NCBI GenBank assembly: GCA_031002005.1
Contig: JARYHS010013630.1
Coordinates: 240,195,539 to 240,259,538 of the forward strand
Source: Vandiemenella viatica
Lineage: Eukaryota > Arthropoda > Insecta > Orthoptera > Morabidae
Direction of reading: 5' to 3'
Length of the DNA stretch: 64,000 nucleotides
Below, piece by piece: positions 23,261-35,670 of the stretch. The translations under genes were made by a program, and so were the position numbers. Numbering within the stretch: the stretch's first letter is position 1; every line of letters starts with the position of its first letter. The notes under the pieces are model-generated. The model was not told where the DNA came from. It did no database searches and saw only the letters and a list, made by a program, of their open reading frames with translations.

Positions 23261-24328
23261 CCTGTGTATTTTAAAACATACCACATCTTGTAAATGCTGC
23301 ATAAAACTTACCAGACACTTCCAGAATACGGTGCCAATATTAAGGTATATGGTACGCAGAAAATCTGACTCCATTAAACTCAAGAAAGTTTTTTGTTAAA
23401 CAATATACATCATAATTACGGGAAATGAACTCATCTCACACACACTATCAGATTGACAACTCTCCTACAGAAAACACGATATTCGGTACTGCAAACAACA
23501 AAATTGTTCACACGATTTACAAAGGAAGAAAGAAACATTCAACACCACTTACACATCTATAACACAGGAAACTGTGCAAGGTGGTAGTTAAATTATCAGT
23601 AAGGATTACGAAAATTTTGTTTCAAAAAACAGTGTTTCAACAATTTGAGATCAAATTCTATACAGACGTTTATACAAATGGAAGCATTAAACGAAAAATA
23701 ATAGCGGTTTATCTGGTGAAGAGCAGAATCCATAAAAGTTTTACATTAATTTAAAACTCTTTTACGACAGGCCATTTTTATTTTACGCTGTTTTCCAAAC
23801 AGCCTCCGGCCGTGCAGAATGCGGGATTAAATTTTTAAAATGTGTTACAGTCCGTAGATTGGTCTCGCAAATCCTATTACAGACGGAACAAAAACTTTTG
23901 AATAAATATTATCATCCAACGTTTTATCACCTACGTTATAACGAAGTGAAAGACAGGTGCATCCGGCGGGATCGATGCTATTTATTCTACGCTACAAATG
24001 CCGGACATTTACTACCTCTATTATTCGCGTGCCAAAGGTAATCAAACGAATTCAAACAAAAATTAAGCATGAAAAGCTACCTGCTGTTATCTTTACATAT
24101 GGCCGAGTGCCTTACATCCTTTCGAAGGCTTCATCACTTGTGTACAAAACAAATACGTTAAGAAACTTCTAGATAAATCATTGATTTCTGATGGAAGAAA
24201 AATTATTAGCTCATGCACTACATGAGATCAAATCTAACACAAAGAAGTTTTAGATTTTCGCGGGATTAGTAAATAAGACGGAAATGATGAGATGATTAAG
24301 GTTCCTGTTGCCGGTCGTGCCCATATCC
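23261..24328. other. Non-coding stretch
   Basis: AT-rich sequence with short overlapping frames only. No transposon ends or RNA genes seen. Confidence 0.55.
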
Positions 24329-24337
24329 TACTAGTCG

Positions 24338-24805
24338 TAGGGTTACCAGACGTCCCCGTTTGCCGGGGACAGTCCCCGTATTTAGCTCTCTGTCCCTGGA
24401 CAGATTACGTCCCCGCAATGTCCCCGGATTTTTACTGTTGTCCACAGAATTTTTTTTAATCAAGCGAGAGATCTTTAAAAGCCCTGATTTGCTAGTGCAT
24501 TCGTTTAAAGCAAGAGATATGAAGCGCCCTTCTTTCCTTGTACGTGCCTAGGAATAAAAGAAAATTACAAGGATACTGCGTCTTAGACACAACAGCTTTG
24601 TGCTTTGTACAACATGGCTGTCTGTGATCCTCATTTAAAATACAAAATATAAACAATATGTGGCTTTTAAGTTAGCCCATCCTTTAATCATATAACTTAT
24701 AAAAGTGCAACGCGTAATTAGGACAAATGCCGAAAGCGTCCCCGGATTTTTGTGAAAAAGTTGTGAAGTGTCCCCGGATTTGGAGAAAAAATTCTGGTAA
24801 CCCTA
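24338..24805. mobile_element. 468 bp hAT-type MITE with GTCCCCGG repeats
   Basis: The termini are 'tagggttaccagacgtcccc' and, inversely, 'tagggttaccagaat', a 13 bp perfect core. The flanks TACTAGTCG (24329-24337) and TACTAGTGG (24806-24814) agree at eight of nine positions, consistent with an 8 bp hAT duplication plus one change. 'gtccccggattttt' occurs near both ends in the same orientation (about 24418, 24738 and 24770). No coding capacity. Confidence 0.82.
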
Positions 24806-24814
24806 TACTAGTGG

Positions 24815-25629
24815 AATGTAATAATTACTCCATCCGCCACCGCGTCAAATCAATTGAAGCTTTAACTATATCTGACAGCGTGTCTGCAGTGTATAACTGT
24901 CGTGCAGTAGTATCCGGCACGAAAACCAAATCGTCTCTACAGTCTGGCATTTTTGTTTATCTTTGGCTTTTAAATTTTCTAGAAATGTTGGTACTTAAAA
25001 GAAACAATCTGGCAACCATCTATTTTTTGGTCGAGATTAGTCGTATGTTTTCTTTTTTCCTCTCTCTCTCTCTCTCTTAAAGCATGCTTTTGAGAATGCA
25101 AAGGAACAACCGAGCAATTTGGTATAAAATCACCTAAAACTGCTCTAAACCGTAAAATGTATGGCCGTGAAGCCAGGGACGAAATTTAGAATCACGTATT
25201 CTGAGGCTGTTCAAATCCAGGAATTTTAAGGTTTGGGTGTCAAGATAAAAGGTATTCCTACAAGATGTTCAGTATAACTGATTTCGAAAATACAAGGATT
25301 ATTTTTAAAGTAAGCCCCACTTTTTAACTAGAAGAAAAATGTAAATATTATTAAAAGTTATAACGTAACGGAGCCACATTCTGTGGCGTATTTTATTATA
25401 TTAAGGACCATGTTTTGGATTAACATTTCGTAAAATCTTGGGCGATCATTATTTTTTCTCTAGATAATTTTTTTATATAAGATACGCAAGATTGTAAGAA
25501 GAGCTTTGACACCAATATAAAATATTCAGTTTATTTGAATGCAACGGACAAATAGCATTTGATACAGCGATATTCAGTTTTGTGTTGGCTTCACTAGAAA
25601 CATGCCCTCGAGAAGGCGAATGAGCTGGA
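24815..25629. other. Non-coding stretch
   Basis: A (CT)n microsatellite lies near 25062-25078. A 117-codon plus frame (24727-25080) starts inside the MITE and ends in that microsatellite; it is not a gene. Nothing else seen. Confidence 0.55.
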
Positions 25630-25910
25630 GCTGCCGTTAGGCCGGTTAAACACTGGGCGGTTTCGTCCGCGCCGGGAATTTCTCCGTCGCCGCCCTGCAG
25701 ATAGTGGCGCAAGGGATCAAATGGGAGCTTACACACTGGGCGGAGGGGAAAACCCGCGGTAGCGCTGCCGTCGACAGCAGGTATGCTGCCGCACGCTGCC
25801 ACTACATTCGACGGTTGTTTGACCGCCCCAGTCCAGACAGTGGCCCATGTGGCCAGATGGGCGCTTGCACACTCGGCGGATTTTCAACCGCCTGTGCGTT
25901 TTCAGTCTAT
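25630..25910. repeat. GC-rich repeat with three CACTGGGCGG blocks
   Basis: 'aaacactgggcgg' (25648), 'cttacacactgggcgg' (25728) and 'cttgcacactcggcgg' (25864) are direct copies, each followed by a short GC-rich inverted motif such as 'gaaaacccgcgg' or 'ttttcaaccgcc'. The 280 bp patch is much richer in G, C and CpG than its surroundings. Spacing is unequal (83 and 136 bp). It is probably a dispersed repeat or MITE; no terminal pair could be defined. Confidence 0.6.
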
Positions 25911-26711
25911 GTAAAGTTATCATTTTTTGAATTTAAAAATCGTAATATGAGTTAAGTGGTGATAAATAATGATATTCTCATTTCGTTAGTGGAAGCTAGA
26001 CCAGTTTTAAAGATCGGGACGCTACGAGGAACGCTTGGAAAGAAGTGTGCCTTGAAAGTGAAATGATTTTGACGAAATGGAAAATTAGGAAAAATGCCTT
26101 TGGATAGTAAACTATTGATCACGTATTTACATAAATTTTTACCGCTTCAGCTAGAACTTGAAAAATATTGAATCACATTTTATAGAAAGATTTTGGTTTT
26201 AAATAGTATATAACTGTGTCCTTATATTTTAGACATTTGCCAAGGAACACTTTCAACATTCAAAATTCTGTCACTCGACATTTTGAGACCTTTTTTTTCT
26301 TTTCTTTTTTTTAACACAGCATTGACGAATACAGTGAGACAAGCTGTTTAGTAAATTCGCCATCATCTTCGCCATTTACTTTCGATTTTTCTTTGTAAAG
26401 TAATAATTTTTAAAACACTCAACATATTACAACTTAAGCAAAAATGTTGTAGTCGATTGTGCTTGTAAGAATAAAAGCAATGTAGAGTAAACTCAACAGT
26501 GATGAGTCGATTACACAGTGAAGTATATGTATTAGTTACAAATAAATGTAAGTATTAGCCATTATATGGCATAGTGTATTTTTCAAACTTTTCTTGTACA
26601 CCTATTCGTATTCACCTAAACGAGTTTTCACCCTAATTAACACAAAACAAATATAGGGGATTGGAATTATATAAAATTAAATGTTTATCTATAGTAGTTC
26701 CATGAGAAATC
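25911..26711. other. AT-rich non-coding stretch
   Basis: Nothing recognisable on either strand; only short frames. Confidence 0.6.
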
Positions 26712-26723
26712 TGCTTACTTCAA

Positions 26724-26981
26724 ATCACCGAGCGGGGCGGTGTAACGGTTAGCGTTCTCGCCTCGCATTCGGGAGGACGGCGGTTCGAATCCCCGTCCGG
26801 GCATCCAGATTTGGGTTTTCCATGGTTTCCACAAAATCACTCCAGGAAAATGCCGGGATGCTTCCTTCAAAAGGCCATGGCCGAATTCCTTCCCATTCTT
26901 TGCCCCCATCCTTGCCCCCCATCCTTTCCCGTCTCTAAAGACCTCGATGTTAAAAAGAGACGTAAAGCAGTTAAAAAAAAA
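26724..26981 (+). mobile_element. Full-length SINE with perfect 12 bp duplication
   Basis: The tRNA-like head starts near 26728 ('ccgagcggggcggtgtaac', then 'ggttagcgttctcgcctcgc') and has a good B box, 'ggttcgaatccccgtccggg'. The body is 'ccagatttgggttttccatg', 'cactccaggaaaatgccggg' and 'tcccgtctctaaagacctcg', followed by an A tail ending at 26981. The 12 bp TGCTTACTTCAA flanks it exactly at 26712-26723 and 26982-26993. This is the best-preserved copy of the four in the window and serves as the reference for the others. Such SINEs are moved by a LINE partner's reverse transcriptase (family knowledge). Confidence 0.95.
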
Positions 26982-26993
26982 TGCTTACTTCAA

Positions 26994-28480
26994 GGTGATT
27001 GCCAGCATTTCCACACGTTAAATACCACTCATCAACTGGGTATTTCTCCATAGAATGCCGTACTTTAGTTTCACATGCAGTTTTCGAAATAAACATCCCA
27101 AAATAACCGACGCTGCTACGTGTGGGGTGATGTGGTTTTACGTGCTCCTGCAGTTCCTGGAGAACCTTGAAAGGGGTCCCGAGGAACTGGACGGTGGTCA
27201 ACAGAAAGGTCATTGAGCCTAGCGGGAAAAACGCGAGTCCTTCGGCTAACAGCGTTACTGAAGACGGTTCCCGAATCTGGCCGAACGTCGTGGATTCCTC
27301 GCCACATGTGCGATCGCGAAGAGGAAATGTGAGCGAAGTAACACGCGACTTCATGTACCTAGACACGAAACTATCAAAACGAACGAATGACTGAAATTCT
27401 GGGGATTTTTCTGTCTAGCATGTACCTCTGAGACTACGAGGGCGGAGCCAAAGTTTAGCGGAGAGATGGAAGAAGCGACGAGCTTCACTTTGGTGCGGGG
27501 CTCTGACCCGACGTCTGACTCTGATCCTGCAGTTCGATTCTGGTGTAGACTTCTGGTGTTAAAGTCTGACGCTGCAGCTAATTCCGTCTTGCATCCTGAC
27601 TCGAATACTGGTCCGACATTCGCACAGCGACAGAGTTCATAATGCTGATATTTGCATTACACTGGTCGAGCTTGACTGCAGCTGCCTTGTAAGGCAAAGG
27701 TCTCACATTCCATAGATCAACCTTCAATCATCGCCGACAACGGACGCAGCTGCTATGGTAAAGTGATACATCACCAAGTCCAGCATTTGTGCATTTCATG
27801 AAACAGTTGCCGACCCTTAATCGTCCCCGAATGGAGAATTATCTGCTCTAACTTTCAAAATAAACCCTACTGAGCTAACGGCATAATTTGCCAAAATGGC
27901 ATAAGTTGTTATAAAAGCATTTCAAGACCCTTTTGGTAGTTTCTCGTACAATTTTGAACGGTATATTTGTTTTAATCTTGGCTCCGAAGGATATTTTCAT
28001 TATTTAAAGTCACAGCATCATTTATAACGATGTCCGAAGTCATAATTTGTTATATACATTAATTTGCATATCATTCATCTACGTGTATTAATCATTTGAG
28101 TTCTCACTTCGAACTAAATTTTTATTTTGTTTGTTTCCTCAACGGCTAATTGTACATTTAGGCGTGGCATTGTTATTTTATACAATCATGTATTCAAATT
28201 AAAAGTAAATTACCAATAGACATGTAATTGCCATATGAATTTTAAATAAATGTCATATTTTCCTGTATATATCAAGAGCGTCTTGCCAATTTCGGTTTGC
28301 ATTATCTATTAAATATCCTTTACTAATCATTTGATTATTAATATGATAAACTACAAAATTCGTAACAAAAGTAGCTCCCATTACATTTGGCAAACCCCAC
28401 GTGGGAAAATAATTATATATCGCGCAAACGTGGAAGCTTATACATTACAAAATATATTTATTTTCGTATTCTACATACTT
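26994..28480. other. Stretch with a GC-richer patch, no supported gene
   Basis: 27030-27640 is GC- and CpG-richer than its neighbours. A 131-codon minus frame (26971-27366, 'MSRYMKSRVTSLTFPLRDRT') and a 75-codon plus frame overlap there. The minus frame runs into the SINE tail and matches nothing I know. It could hold a host exon, but no splice or domain evidence supports this. The rest is AT-rich and blank. Confidence 0.4.
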
Positions 28481-28492
28481 TCATCTACTTTT

Positions 28493-29492
28493 CAAATATA
28501 ATTTCCATACCATATTTGTCACACCGTTCAACAAGTTGAATTAAGACGTCAAAGAAATCTGCAGCCTCTAATGAAGACCAATCCAAGACTTCATTTGTCA
28601 CTTCTTCGTCGACGTTGAACCAAAGACCACCAGTGAACTCAACTCCTTTAAGTACCGAAACAGATGAAAATCACTGGGTGCAAGTTCTGTGCTGTATGGT
28701 TGATAGTCAAATTGTTCCCATCCAAAAGACCTGATTAGACCTTGTGGGTGTGCAGAAACATGTGACCTTGCATTGTCATGGACGAACATTACCCGGGAAG
28801 AGAGTAAGCTAAGCCGCTTGTGTTGTATGGCACGCCGAAATTTTCTCAAGATCAGACAATACGAATCACAATTGATTGTTGTGCCTCACGCCATAAAATC
28901 CACCAACAATATACCTTTCCTATACCAAATGACAGTTGCTGGAATTATCCGTTTGGCTCTTAGTTTGGTTGGGCTCAGTGGTAATGTAATACACCCAAGT
29001 CCCATATCTTGTACCGGTGTGATCAAAGTATTAATACCCTTGTTGATGGTATCGAATCAAAAACGATAAGGCACAGTCCAATATAATTGTTTTTCAATCG
29101 TCAGAAAGCAGTCTTAGAACCCACCGATAACACAATTTTCGATAATTCAATTCCTTCAAAACAATGGTATACAAAACTAATTTTGAAACCTGTGTAAAAT
29201 CAATTGATAACTGTGAGTTCGTGAATCGTACGTCCTCTAGAATTTTACTGTCCCCATCACGAGTAAGGTCTTCAGAAATCAGAGGTCGGCCTGAACGTGG
29301 CTCACCGTGCACATTAACCCCTCGGTCCCTGAGCATTCTCACCCGTTTTCGAACTTTCTATTACGGATAGCATTATCACAGTACACTTCACAAATCTGAA
29401 GATAAATTTCCAATGCTACCAACTTTCTTGCACTCAAGAAGTGAATTTCATATTGTATCTCAGTCGAAGGCGGTTCAATTTTCTCAAACATT
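28493..29492 (-). pseudogene. Dead mariner transposase
   Basis: The minus-strand reading starts near 29492 with MFEKIEPPSTE..'IHFLSARKLVALEIY', the mariner N-terminus. It continues through 'VHGEPRSGRPLISEDLTRD' and 'KLCYRWVLRLLSDD' (29342-29094). After damage it ends with 'VMFVHDNARSHVSAHP' and 'YSTELAPSDFHLFRYLKE' (28849-28598) and a C-terminal 'LIQLVERC'-like tail to about 28493. HDNA and APSD carry the second and third catalytic Asp. Frameshifts and stops break it between 29094 and 28849 and around 29345. It is more diverged than the copy at 53546, so it is older or from another lineage. No clear inverted terminal repeats were found. Confidence 0.88.
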
Positions 29493-29494
29493 AG

Positions 29495-32400
29495 AAACAT
29501 CTACAGATGACCGTGCAGACAGACGATATGGTGTGTCATAACAGGTTCCTTAGAGAAGTTATAAAAGACAAGGTTACTCTGGGGGAAATAGGTAGCCATA
29601 GGAGCAAGATAGTAACAAGAGAGTGACAAGAGGGTAACTACGTCGAGCGAGCGAGAGGTAAAGTTAGCGCGCGCTTTGAGTTAATATTTGTTACGGAGAG
29701 TAAAAGGACCTTGTATCTTCGGATCCTTAAGTATTGGATAATGTTTTAATAAATAGCAACAAGTCATAGAAAGTTTATAATTATTCAAATACGAAAGACT
29801 AAACTAATAAGTCTAAAGCTTAAGTTCATTCACGAGTTCAAAGCGATTTTGTATCCTAGCTGCGACATCAAAAGAAGAACATATAAAAATACAACAAATA
29901 AGCTTCACTGGTTTTAATTAAATACTACAACGGCTGCATATGGCGTTTAAACGCGAGCAAAGCATGCTGGGAGCATTGCGGTGATCGTGCGTGTGGTGTG
30001 ACATAGAACCACATTAAAATGTATCTGGGCAACACAACAAGGCACGCATTACGTTGGCTTAGGGAAAATTCCAAGTTGCGGGATGGACTCTCTGCAGGAC
30101 AGGGGTCAGCGAATTCAAGTCTATTTCGGCGAATTCTCCATTCAGGCTGGAAGAAAGACGAAACACAATACGACTTGCCAGTTTGTAAAGGCAGATTTAT
30201 GACTTTTCACCGCTCAGTATGGGGTCGGCCGCAGTTCTGTGCGTGGACAGAGTTGATGGGTGAGATATATTGCGTGACCAATTGCAGATACGTGATAACG
30301 TCAAGACACGCCAAATTAGAGATTCTGTGAGTGCTCACTGCGTGAAACTAGTAAAACCGAGTGGACGCGAAAGAAATACAACAGTTTCCGAACAAATCCT
30401 CCAACCCCGTCAAAGGAATGTTGTGTTGAACCTGAGAATGTGCTTGGAGGGGCGAATGTTTTGCCAATAGCATTTTAGTTTATAGAATAGTTCTTTTTTT
30501 TATTTTTTTGGTATAATGTTGATTCATGTCCGCCAATGAGGAGAGAGGCAGGAACTACTACATCGACGATAGGACCAGAGACAATCGGCGGAGGAGGAGC
30601 AGCAGCATCCCGAGGTTTTAAAAGGTGGCGCGAGAGGCTTCTCGTGGTCTTTTTGGGTCTGACTGGTTCGTGTTCAATTGTGCTGGTGCCCAAGAACGAC
30701 CCAGAAAGCCGACAGCATATCATGCGATCGGTTGTGTCTTCATTTTGAGTCACAAGGTGACAGATAAATTCAGTGTGGGGTCGGAGTTTGCTGACTACGT
30801 CAATGCCGGACAGACGGTAAAAAGACAAACATTGCACAATATTGTGTTTGCACTTAAAACCTCCGTGGTCACCCAGCATAACGCTCTTAGCGGAGAAGTC
30901 CACATGATAAGAATTCTCACTCTCCGATATATAAACTGAGAGATTAGCCGTGGCATTTTTAAATTGAATTCAGTAGTTTCTGTGATTGAGAGACATTAGC
31001 TTTTAATAAGTAAGCTCATTACGTGTCCTGCCGAAAACTGTAAACTGTTAGTTTGTATACGAAAATCTGAACGGATATTTTGTCGTTTTGTATTACTTAA
31101 TTTTAGTGGCCATTAATGTAGGACAATGGTGTTGTTTGTGAATAATTTTTGATTGTTTATAATTATTAAATTTAAATCACCTTATGTCTGTTGACCTTCA
31201 TTCAAAGAATATATTGTCAGGTTATGACTTTTTCATTCTTATTAGTGATAAATAAATCATTTTGAGAACCCTTTTCAATCCACAATAAAATTAATCATTT
31301 GCATTTTGGTAAATTTAAAATAATAATTAATTACCATTTAGTACAGCGGTACACCGTCCCGCTTCATGCGGCATTCTCACTCTCATTCGCAAACGGACTT
31401 TTTTTTTTTTTTTTTAGAAAATAACCCTCGTACATTCACATGTGAGCCATACTTTGAATTTTGCTCGTAGGAGCTCTAGTTACGAGGGTTAATTTAGACC
31501 GCAAACATAGCGTGTGGCCGTCCGATTGTTAACCGTTCCGTCATGTTGCATAGCCCCAGAAATCATCATACGAGTATGTTACATTTATGTTCCAGGCTTC
31601 AGGTCATCAAATCCTTACATTGCGTTTTCGAAATTATATTCGATTTTTCCAACCGTCAGACAGGTGGTCAGTCCGCACACAATATTTCAAATTTCACAAA
31701 TATGTTTTCACAACAATACTATATACGTAAAGAGTCTTTGTTGTGAAATATACCACTTCGTGTGATGAAATTTATTATACTCTTGGATAATTTTGATTGT
31801 CTTTGAATTAAATTATTTTGAGTTGTGCGCCAGTGGATATCCCACACAATTAAATCTGGACATGATAAGTCAAAGTTTAAAATGCAATTATCAATCATGT
31901 ACAAAAGATATTATGATTTCTTGCATAAAACCCACAACTACCATATATATATAAAACTTTTTATTTCAGTTCCCACAACTGTTTGATTACTGATTTTAAT
32001 ATGTTTGAAATACAAAAACATAAACGAGCAGACAGCAAATAATTTTACTCAGTGGAAGGCAAGTTCAGAAGTGTGGTCATAGGGTTAAGTGATTGAAATT
32101 AAACTGTGGCAATTGCTCATAGTTTATTACCGTCATCGAAAGACGTGTGGTGAGATATAGACACAGGCTCTGTCGTCATACGGAGGCTGTGACTAATTTT
32201 CAGCTTGAAGGTAAGAAATCGAGAAAACCCATTCGGAACTTGTTCATTCAACTTTTTGCACGAAGCATGCTCGAAGTTAACAAGTAATGGGTCCCTACGT
32301 CTCATTCAGTAAGCGTGTGGTTGCACAGCACTGGCTTATTAAAAGCACACGTAGGCCTACACACTGAGTGGGAATGTTGTTATCCGCACAGATATTATGG

Positions 32401-34480
32401 TTCAACTGCCATACGCGGCAACACCCCGGGCCCGTCTGTCCCGCACTCACTACCTGTCGTCATGCAAGTGAAAGGTGCCGCGTGTCCCTTCGTCCAATGG
32501 AATGTCGGGACTGACTATCCCCCAGAACACGTCCCACCTGCGAAATTCTGTGCGCACAGAATTCACATTAATATTTCCCAGTTTTCCCACAATCGTTTCA
32601 CTAGAGATGTAATGTCACATAACTTCGCATCTGTTGAATTACGCTGTAAATTCCTCTCCGGTAGTATGATTCATACACGCTTTACCAGATTGTACAATTT
32701 CGTGAAGGTGTGGTGAAAAAATGTGTTGTGTACAGAAACTGTCGCTGAGGTATAGGTTCCATAGTAATGTATAACAGTAACTAATGTTTTCACAGCCCAA
32801 AGACATTCCCAATGCCAGAATAAGCCACTATCACCACAATATTAGCCGTCTTTTTGACTTGTTGAGAGACAAAATAACGTTCGAGAATGGTAAGACATCT
32901 TCTTTCAACTTCAGCTCAAAACCCTATGTTCGATATTTCACATTACCTATACTTGAGGTCGAAGGAAATACTTGTTCGAAGCAAGTGCAGTTTACACTAA
33001 AACCTGCTTGATGTGGATATATCAGTTGGTCTTAGCCTGACAGATCAAACTGCATACCGTTCTGTGGAGAAACTTGTTACAGATACCCAAAATTCTACAA
33101 CCAGCTGGTATATCACGTGATTTAAGATGTTTGGATATAGCGGTAATCTTCAACATTTTCAACTGTGTTCACAATGTTGTAAAAATCACGTAGCAGTTCT
33201 GCAACTTGAGACTACAATGCTTTATGATCACAGTTAGTATTCCGCTTGTTGACCGGATAAAAGGAAATGTATTGTACAAGTAACGACGGTCACTGCATCA
33301 GCACTACCAGGATACTGGTAAATAGTGTGGAAATCTATTCGTTTGGGTCACCAAGCAATACTATAAAATAATCTTCAAATTGCAGGTAGATATCAGGATG
33401 CAAAAAAGAAAATATGCAAACTTCATGCCTACTAGAAGATGGAATGGAGACTTAATTGCTGACACTGTACTATGATTTTTCCAATAAGAATAGAAAATAG
33501 TCTTACATTCCCAAATAGTTGACATCACTAATCACTAATTTTATTAACACACAGCAATGTTTCCTGCAGTCTTAGCTAGAACATGACAGTGAACAGTTAT
33601 GAGTGAAATATGTATTATGCATCATATGAACTAAGTTGAAAGAACGGTAATGCTCGAAGTTCCTTGATGGGCAAACACAAAGATTATTTACGGATCGAAA
33701 CTTAACACTTAAAAATTTACACCAGCGATTTATGAAGAATTTACAAAGCAGAAGTGAGTTGCGTCAATAAGCAGAAGACTTATGGTTCTTTAAAACTGTA
33801 AATACTGCTAAATTTGCCACTGTTAAATCGAAAATTAAGAAGAGAAATAAAGCGACTGTTTTACAAAGAACAGGTGGAATCGGCATTTCACAGTATAACA
33901 AATTCACATAAAAGTTTATGGACTCAATTTTTATGGATTGAAAAAAATTTCCTGTTGAAAGTGTGATCTAATATCCGGGGGTGTATACAGATGTCAATTT
34001 AGTACGAAGTTCTGCATAACGATAACAGTAATAAGTGTTATACAACTATTATCTGGGTGATCATAGGTATGTTGGGATCGTAGACCCCAAAACATTGATG
34101 CTACTCTATTTTAGGTTAGTATGATTTTTGTTAGAATTCGGTTGTACATTGTTTGACTCTGTTTCTTAGATAATTTAGAAAGACTATATAGAAGTTAAAA
34201 CACAGATGTCGGAGCCTTCAATGCGTAAACGCTCATTTTGGAACATCTCCACTCACCATTTCAAAGTCCCTGATTAAACATCTACAAACCATATGCGAGT
34301 AAATAATAATGAAAAACAGTTTGGTGGAAAAGTATTGAAAAGGCAAGTTTCTCTACCACTGACTGCTGAATACCAGCTTAATGTTTAACCACACAATCTG
34401 TAATCTATGAAATGTTCAGATGCGAACAAATAATTATTATGTAAGAAGAAACTGCATAGGGTAATGTTTTCTGGAGAAGA
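29495..34480. other. Long stretch without supported genes
   Basis: Contains several short or medium frames (30019-30330, 30475-30903 minus, 32315-32716 plus) in patches slightly richer in GC. The longest, 133 codons at 32315-32716, has no signal peptide, domain or family resemblance that I can see. A T run at 31399-31415 precedes a mariner-end-like motif (separate entry). Upstream of 29700 is a purine-rich, GAG/GCGAG-rich patch (29590-29680). Nothing else recognised. Confidence 0.45.
31420..31493. repeat. Divergently placed pair of mariner-end-like motifs
   Basis: 'aataaccctcgta' at 31420-31433 and 'ttacgagggttaatt' at 31480-31494 are inverted copies of the outer 13 bp of the right end of the mariner at 54699-54713. 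They face outward, i.e. as the right end of one element followed 46 bp later by the left end of another. No transposase is seen on either side. Confidence 0.45.
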
Positions 34481-34489
34481 AGACTGGGG

Positions 34490-35670
34490 TGCAATGGGCC
34501 AACAGCCACATTTATGCATCTTCTGCTGCGGTAGTGAATCCTGGGATTGGTCTGCGGCGGTCTTCCATTCAATTCTACTCTCTGCCCTTCTATTCATATC
34601 TACATTTCTCCTGCAGCCAACATCTCCAATTTTCTGCTGAATGTATTTTAAACGTGGTATTCCTCGAAATTTCTTTCCTTCTACCATTCTCTCCATTATT
34701 GTTTTTACTAATCTCTCATATCTTAAGATATGTCCAATTAATAATGTCGTCCGCGTTTTTATACTCTTCCATATTGAGTAATATTCTCCTGCCTTCTCAA
34801 AAATTTCCTCGTTAGTAATCTTTTAACATCTTTCTGTACCACCATTGCTCAAACGAAATTAATCTTCTTTTTTCTTCTGTACCAACTGTCCATGTTTCAT
34901 ATCCATACAGGGCAATACTCCAGACATAAGCTTTTAATAGTCTTTTCGTCGTTATCCGGCTGATGTCATTTGTTGTAAAATTTCATTTCTTTTTGTTGAA
35001 CGCTATTTTTGCTTGTGCAATCCTGTATTTTATCTCATTCTTGCTTCTTCTATCTTTTGTGATTTTGCTTCATACGTAGCAGAGTTCTTGCACACCCTCC
35101 AATGTTTCTCCATTAATTTTAATTTTCGAGTTTTTATGTTTACCACATACCATGACTTTCGTCTTCGCTTTATTAATTTTCATACACATTCCTCATTGTT
35201 TTCTCTATTGTTTCCAAATATTTCTTAAGATCCTCTTCACTTTCTGTGATTATCACAATGTCATCTGCAAATCGAATCACATTTACTAGTTTTCCCTGTA
35301 TCTTTACCCCAGCATCAATTTCGTCTCTGATCTTAACCAGTGAGTCTTGAATATAGACATTGAAAATTAAGGGAGACAAGGCAAAGCCTTTTCTGACTCC
35401 TTTACGTATTGCTGCTTCCTCTTGTTTATTTCCAACTTTTATTACAGCCGTTTTTGTAGAGATTCAATATTAGCCTCCTATCTGTGTATTGTATACCTAT
35501 TTGTCTGGGGATTTCGAACATCTTCTCCCATTTAACATTATCAAATTCTTTTTCAATATCTATGAAACCTAAATACGTTTTTTCTATCCTCTTTTAAAAT
35601 AATAGCCTCAGTGAAAGAATTGCTTCCCTTGTACCTCTCCTCTTCCTGAAACCGAATTTATGCAAATAGG
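34490..35670 (-). pseudogene. Decayed LINE reverse transcriptase and C-terminus
   Basis: Read from 35670 downward: 'RRGTREAILSLRLL', then 'GFIDIEKEFDNVKW' (first catalytic Asp region, about 35577-35535), a damaged RQGC region, then an intact 68-codon frame (35379-35173) with 'MSPLIFNVYIQDSL' and 'VIRFADDIVIITESEEDLKK'. The FADD box lies near 35275-35261. The C-terminal end lies at 34696-34530 with 'RGIPRLKYIQQKIGDVGC' and 'AESRIEWKTAADQSQDS'. Many stops and frame changes separate these. The order matches endonuclease-type LINEs common in insects. The endonuclease part is absent, so the copy is 5' truncated at about 35670. The exact clade is not certain. Confidence 0.88.

Noticed and set aside
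26728..26800. Possible tRNA gene (A-box-like head and a good B box).
   Set aside because: It continues into the SINE body and A tail, is flanked by a 12 bp duplication, and has related copies at 5229, 12206 and 50622; no proper acceptor stem is formed.
29590..29690. Purine-rich GAG/GCGAG patch as an insect GAGA-type promoter.
   Set aside because: No downstream gene could be supported and the motif order is irregular.
32315..32716. 133-codon plus-strand open frame as a host gene.
   Set aside because: No recognisable domain or signal peptide; frame length is possible by chance in a GC-richer patch.
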